Assembly: GCA_030844895.1 (NCBI GenBank)
Contig: CM061231.1
Location: 85,098,706 to 85,162,705, forward strand
Length of the DNA stretch: 64,000 bases
Direction of reading: 5' to 3'
From: Ambrosia x helenae
Taxonomy: Eukaryota; Streptophyta; Magnoliopsida; Asterales; Asteraceae
In this document: positions 60,128 through 64,000 of the stretch, in pieces
How the letters are laid out: each line of letters opens with the position of its first letter
How positions within the stretch are numbered: the stretch's first letter is position 1
Program-made: the position numbers and the translations under genes
Notes under the pieces: model-generated
Databases searched by the model: none
The model's input: only the letters and a program-made list of their open reading frames with translations
Told to the model about the DNA's origin: nothing

Positions 60128-62455
60128 TTAGTTAGATCTAGGAACCCAAGCCTGTTTGGCTTTGGGTTTGCTCTTGAGAACAGTTACAGTTTGTTCTTGA
60201 CCAGGTTGAGAAATCCATGTCTTTTTGGCAATGGATTTTTCATTAAGAACCATGGTGGTATCCTTTTCAGGACCACCATCAACCTTGGTCATCAGTAGTT
60301 GTACCATGTTCATTAGATTTTGTATCTCAGCAGTTTGTGAAACTGCTGATGATTCAGGTCTAACTATTGACAAAGAATTTTGAGAAAAAGATTTTGGTTG
60401 AGATCTTATCTTTTTCTGAGAAAAGGTGTTTTCAGGTTGTTGTTTCTTGGGTTTAAAGATTCTTTCATAATCATTTCTGATTTGATTTCCCACAACCTGT
60501 TGTTTAATTTTTTGATTGAACTGAATTCCTTTTCTATATCTACAAAATTCAGTTTTGTGGTTGAACAGACCACAAATTTCACACTCTTTTGCCTTTTGTT
60601 TTTTATCTAAAGGCAAATTTCTGACATTAGTGTAAAGATTTTGCTCATCAGTAGTTTTCAGGATCTCAACTCCTGATATAGATGAAACTACTAATGGCTT
60701 GTTGTCAGATTTTGTTAATACTTCTGAAGTACTTTCTTTGAAAATGCCAGGATTTTTGTTTAGAAAGTTTTCATGGAAAGATGTGCAGTCTTTCCCTTCA
60801 GAAGTTTCATTTGAAACAATTCTTCTCCCATCTTCAGTAGTTTTGGGAGAGAAATCTGTTGGTGTTTCAACATGATGGTATCCTATGCCAAACTTAACAT
60901 TAGAAGCACTTTGTTTGTTTAGCAATAATTGATACCCCTTACAAGATTCCACCCATTTTTCACATGTGATCCTGGTGTCAGCAAGCTCTTGTCTGACATC
61001 TCCCAGGTCATTTAGCATTATTTTAATTTGTGCTTGGGTTTCAATAGCTGAGTCAGTTAATTTAGAAACTTCTTTTGTTTTAGCACACAGTTTTCTTTCT
61101 AAATCACATTTTATCTGTGTGTATTTTCTTTCTAAATCATTGGCTTTACCTTGTAAGTGCACATTTGTCTCTCTTATGAGAGCAAAAGTTTCTTTGCAAG
61201 AATTTGAGCAAAGTTTTGTCAAAGATTCTTTTGATACCTGTGACAATGCAGATTTTGAAGTACAGCCTTCATATGCCATTAAGGCAAAGTTCTTTCTGCC
61301 ATTGTCTGGTTCTCCCCAGTTGATGTCAAACACTTTGTTGTCTGCATCAGGATTGCACTTTGTGGTGTCAAAAGGGAGACTGCTCCAGTCAACATACCCT
61401 GAGGTGAAAAGACTTTGTTGAGAGGGTTGTTGAGGTTGTGGAGGATGTTGAGCAGCTGGAAAGGGAGGGATTGATTGTTGGCTCTGCATCTGTTGAGCAG
61501 GCACTTGAACATATTGTACTTGTGGCATGTATTGTTGTTGAGGAGCTTGTGCCTGTACAAAATGAGCACTCCCTTGAGTTCCATTATTCCTATTATAATT
61601 GGGGTTATAGTTATTTCCAGATTGTGATTGGTTAAAGCTAGAGCTTCTACACTCTCTAGCAAAGTGTCCCAACTTCTGACACTTGTGACATCTCAATTTA
61701 GATTTGTCAAAACCAATTTTTGTATTACTGGTCAATCCTGGAAATTTCCTTCCTGACCTTTTATAAAACTTGTTAGTTTTAATGCTTAGCATGGCCAGTT
61801 GGTGTAAAATGTCCATTTCTTCTAAGTCATCACTGCTAAAGTTTTTCAAATCATCCATGATAAAACATAGATTATCAGCAGTTTGACTTTGGTCATTATT
61901 GTCATAACCTGGGAAAGATCTTTCTGATGAGATCCCAGTTGTTATGTCAATATTGTCATAAGATCCATAGGAACAAGTTGGTGAATCTTGTCCCAAAAGT
62001 GCTGTACTACCTGGTAGGTAGTCATCAGCAGTTTTACCAGATGAATGTAATTTCTTCTTTTGATCAATTTCTCTCTCAAAAGTAAGTAATCTCCCATGGA
62101 GTTTTGTAAGAGTGAGGGAGCTAAAATCTGGTGAGGATCTTAAAACAATGGAGTATGTTTCCCATTTGTCTGGTAAAGACCTTAAAAATCTATGTAGCAT
62201 AGACACTGTTGTATAGGTCTGACCATTTAACTTTAGCTCAGATATTAATGAGGAGAATCTTTCAAATTGTTGAGTTAAAGTTTCCCCATTAATATGAGCA
62301 AATGTCTCATATTGTTGAGCTAAAATCTCTCTGGTGTTGGCAATCACCTCTTCAGTTCCTCCAAACTGTTCTTTAAGACAATCCCAGAGTTCTTTGGCAC
62401 TTTCACAATGTAAAAGGCCAGAGTATATCTCATTTGGGAGAGCCATTGCCAACAT
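60128..62455 (-). CDS. Element B gag, main part with two CCHC knuckles
   Basis: 775 codons. UBN2-type capsid signatures: AKELWDCLKEQFGG, TREILAQQYETFAHINGETL, MLHRFLRSLPDKWETYSIVL and LTLTKLHGRLLTFE. The first knuckle is CHKCQKLGHFAREC (residues 256-269, bases 61690-61649). A Gln-rich region and a coiled-coil-like stretch follow. A second CCHC, CEICGLFNHKTEFC, lies near residue 625. The C-terminus has AWVP repeated twice (TWISQPG, AWVPRSN) and stops at TAA. Two knuckles and a long linker echo element A. Confidence 0.93.
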   Translation of the reverse strand: MLAMALPNEIYSGLLHCESAKELWDCLKEQFGGTEEVIANTREILAQQYETFAHINGETLTQQFERFSSLISELKLNGQTYTTVSMLHRFLRSLPDKWETYSIVLRSSPDFSSLTLTKLHGRLLTFEREIDQKKKLHSSGKTADDYLPGSTALLGQDSPTCSYGSYDNIDITTGISSERSFPGYDNNDQSQTADNLCFIMDDLKNFSSDDLEEMDILHQLAMLSIKTNKFYKRSGRKFPGLTSNTKIGFDKSKLRCHKCQKLGHFARECRSSSFNQSQSGNNYNPNYNRNNGTQGSAHFVQAQAPQQQYMPQVQYVQVPAQQMQSQQSIPPFPAAQHPPQPQQPSQQSLFTSGYVDWSSLPFDTTKCNPDADNKVFDINWGEPDNGRKNFALMAYEGCTSKSALSQVSKESLTKLCSNSCKETFALIRETNVHLQGKANDLERKYTQIKCDLERKLCAKTKEVSKLTDSAIETQAQIKIMLNDLGDVRQELADTRITCEKWVESCKGYQLLLNKQSASNVKFGIGYHHVETPTDFSPKTTEDGRRIVSNETSEGKDCTSFHENFLNKNPGIFKESTSEVLTKSDNKPLVVSSISGVEILKTTDEQNLYTNVRNLPLDKKQKAKECEICGLFNHKTEFCRYRKGIQFNQKIKQQVVGNQIRNDYERIFKPKKQQPENTFSQKKIRSQPKSFSQNSLSIVRPESSAVSQTAEIQNLMNMVQLLMTKVDGGPEKDTTMVLNEKSIAKKTWISQPGQEQTVTVLKSKPKAKQAWVPRSN

Positions 62456-62472
62456 AGAGAATGCTTTTGCAT

Positions 62473-62703
62473 CTAGCTCAAGTTTAGGAAATCATCATCT
62501 GTATATTCTTTAGGGTCCTTAGGGACCTTAACATTAGTTTCAAGATTGACATTTACTGGTTTGTGAGGACCATATATCACAGATCTCCAACAACCTGTGT
62601 TGGTTTGTGACAAGGTATGTGCCATTCTCTTTTGCCATATGTTGTATTCATTTCTTACAAGCATGGCAGGTTTAGTGGCAGAACCAGTATTATGTGGATC
62701 CAT
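62473..62703 (-). CDS. Element B gag N-terminus (frameshifted from the rest)
   Basis: 76 codons from ATG: GSATKPAMLVRNEYNIWQKR is the usual start of Copia gag (DUF4219-like), followed by GCWRSVIYGPHKP. The frame closes at 62473, but the downstream gag frame continues directly as LDAKAFSMLAMALPN. A one-base loss near 62480, in CTAAACTTGAGC, explains the break. It lies 144 bases after the PBS. Confidence 0.85.
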   Translation of the reverse strand: MDPHNTGSATKPAMLVRNEYNIWQKRMAHTLSQTNTGCWRSVIYGPHKPVNVNLETNVKVPKDPKEYTDDDFLNLS

Positions 62704-62847
62704 TTTAAAGAGTATAGATTTGTCAGATGACTCTTTAGTGATGGATGTTGATAAAAAGTGAACTTTTGATCTTTTTATTGAGTATCAATAAGAGCTTTGT
62801 GTCTGATTCTCAATTTGTTAGATTGATATGTGATCAGATAAACCAAT

Positions 62848-62859
62848 GCTCTGATACCA
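62848..62859 (-). other. Primer binding site of element B, tRNA-Met
   Basis: Minus-strand TGGTATCAGAGC, two bases inside the 5' LTR. Confidence 0.95.
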
Positions 62860-62861
62860 AT

Positions 62862-63581
62862 TGTTGGATCAGTTTGCTCTTTTGCTAAGTAAGAACTTGC
62901 TATCTTGACACTTAAGTGTTTAGCAAGTTCTTGTAAATCAGATTATAAGCACAGCGGAATGTATAAGTTAAAGCAACACTTTTTATACTAAGGAAGAGTT
63001 ATTACTCCCCCTGGATGATTGAAACTAATAAATGACAAGTATTTATTATGAATCCAAGCAGTAAATGAGAATTAGATACTTAGACAAATTCACAATAAAT
63101 ACTGAAATGGAATAGAACAGTGAGAGTGTTTGAAGGATTTTTCTATTAAAATCAATGTCTAAAATAGAAGGTTGAAGCCTCCTATTTATAGACGTTTACA
63201 TACATGTATCTTGCCCAAAAAGCAAGTACAAAAACAACAAAAACAAGTTGCACAAGTTGCAACATTGAAACTAACAAATACAGCTAAAAGTAATAATAAA
63301 CAATAAAACTACTGATGCAAAAGGCGGTGGAAAATATCTGATGCTAAGTGCTGATGAATGACAAACTACTGATGAGTAGTTTGTCTTCAGTACTTCTGAA
63401 GTGAACTTGTCTGGTTTGGACTTCAGAACTTCTGATGAAGTTTCTTCTTCAGCACTTCTCATATCTTCTCTTCAGCAGTTCTTTGTTTTCTTTTCAGTAC
63501 TTCTATACTTAGCCAAAATGACAGAAGTGAATTAGACTAAGGTTTCCAAAAGTGGTTTCACCAATCCTCTTTGTCCTAACA
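62862..63581 (-). repeat. 5' LTR of element B (720 bp)
   Basis: The same length as the 3' LTR with one difference. It is followed by TACCC and then by element C sequence (CAATGTCATTTATT), which continues the interrupted LTR exactly. Confidence 0.96.
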
Positions 63582-64000
63582 TACCCCAATGTCATTTATT
63601 ATCAAAACCTTAACTATGCAAGTTTCTTTCTAGTATTATTTACCCATTATAAAGATAATAACTTTCACTAGGTAATTTTCATATTAGAGCATAACCCACA
63701 TTCTTATCATCCCATTTTATTATCAAAAAAAAAAGGCTCATTCTACTATTTAATTCGTTTTGTCATTTCTTATTCACGCCTAATAGCGTAATTAAGCGAA
63801 ATGGATTTTCGGGATGTTACAGTTTCTTGAAGGAATAAAATGTTTACATGTGTACTTTGAGTTACATCCAGTCGTCACTGGGTTTTCATGTAACAAAGTG
63901 GACATGTAAGTTTATAGCATCATCAATTAGTGCGCGCGCAGTGATCAATCTGCGGGCGTATGACGGAATGAGAGATCCAGTGGTATAGGCGTATTGCCTT

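Larger units (their letters stand above)
52020..63581 (-). mobile_element. Copia retrotransposon B (SIRE-type), 11.6 kb
   Basis: LTRs of 720 bp (52020-52739 and 62862-63581) with one difference that I could find (GAATTATAT versus GAATTAGAT). Ends are TGTTGG...CTAACA and the perfect duplication is TACCC (52015-52019 and 63582-63586). Minus-strand order: LTR, tRNA-Met PBS, gag, protease, integrase, RT, RNase H, a 0.5-kb gap, third ORF, PPT, LTR. It is the youngest insertion in its nest, inside C inside LTR E. Despite that, gag, pol and the third ORF each contain a frameshift or stop. Confidence 0.96.
44371..63821 (-). mobile_element. LARD-like non-coding LTR retrotransposon C
   Basis: Long LTRs (44371-46770, 2,400 bp; and 49861-63821, about 2.39 kb once element B is removed) start TGAAACACCC and end GGATGTTACA. 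They are flanked by the perfect duplication GTTTC. I count about 14 substitutions and a few indels between them. The 3.09-kb internal region (46771-49860) has a minus-strand tRNA-Met PBS beside the right LTR and a purine tract beside the left one, but no coding capacity. Long LTRs with a coding-free interior match large retrotransposon derivatives, which depend on other elements' proteins. The PPT region, with GGGGACGAAACC upstream, resembles Gypsy chromovirus pol ends and hints at the parent. Confidence 0.92.
49861..63821 (-). repeat. 5' LTR of element C, split by Copia element B
   Basis: Two parts, 49861-52019 and 63582-63821 (the latter starts with element B's TACCC duplication). The left LTR keeps the empty site (TTTACCCCAATG near 46533), which confirms the exact insertion point. 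Confidence 0.95.
43678..64000 (+). repeat. LTR E (3' LTR, plus strand), split by element C; right end outside window
   Basis: It starts TGTTATCGTCC directly after a polypurine tract, so it is a 3' LTR on the plus strand. Its first part is 43678-44370. LARD-like element C then interrupts it (target duplication GTTTC at 44366-44370 and 63822-63826), and it continues from 63827 to beyond the window end. It carries two ACACGTGG boxes and a TGACGT repeat array. No end was seen. Confidence 0.65.

Overview
The window looks like repeat-rich intergenic DNA from a flowering plant, most probably a eudicot of the daisy family (Asteraceae). The evidence is AT-rich sequence, nested LTR retrotransposons primed by initiator tRNA-Met, a plant-type LINE, a Tourist-like MITE, and two SIRE-type Copia elements whose extra 3' ORF I recognise as a family of uncharacterised proteins very common in Asteraceae genomes. 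The family attribution is from memory, not a search.

Layout. 1-688 (minus) is the only plausible host gene: three exons of an unrecognised gene running off the left edge. 1209-4225 is LTR-like, contains a 411-bp MITE, and is followed by a tRNA-Met primer binding site and non-coding internal sequence (4226-5524, resuming at 23331-23985). Within that lies a Gypsy-type solo LTR (5525-23330, target duplication AACTT), itself split by Copia element A (7839-22974, minus; 534-bp LTRs with two differences; duplication AGAAG). A 5'-truncated LINE (about 23986-29314, plus) is split by a second solo LTR (25200-27642, duplication CATCA) just before its FYADD motif. A 14-bp minisatellite lies at 30461-31014. 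An LTR-like block (32387-35656) precedes a decayed chromovirus-type Gypsy element (35657 to about 43400, minus), which a third solo LTR interrupts (40748-43369, duplication TTACG). From 43678 to the right edge runs another LTR (plus strand). It is split by a non-coding LARD-like element C (44371-63821, minus; 2.4-kb LTRs; duplication GTTTC), and C's 5' LTR is split by Copia element B (52020-63581, minus; 720-bp LTRs with one difference; duplication TACCC).

Elements A and B share one architecture: LTR, tRNA-Met PBS, long gag with two CCHC knuckles, pol in protease-integrase-RT-RNase H order, then a sense-strand third reading frame of about 1,170-1,200 codons ending at or near the polypurine tract. 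Their third frames start with clearly homologous domains. All three coding blocks in both copies contain stops or frameshifts despite almost identical LTRs.

Most notable: (1) the paired third ORF; (2) element-specific short-motif arrays just upstream of the TATA box in the LTRs (TTCGACC-like in A and in an unrelated LTR, AGAAGTNCTGAAGA-like in B), repeated in the non-coding leaders; (3) tRNA-like A-box/B-box modules in both orientations in every copy of the Gypsy LTR family; (4) a shared donor-like and ATAGATCTATTGG module across those LTRs. No bacterial-type operons, CRISPR arrays or rRNA genes are seen.
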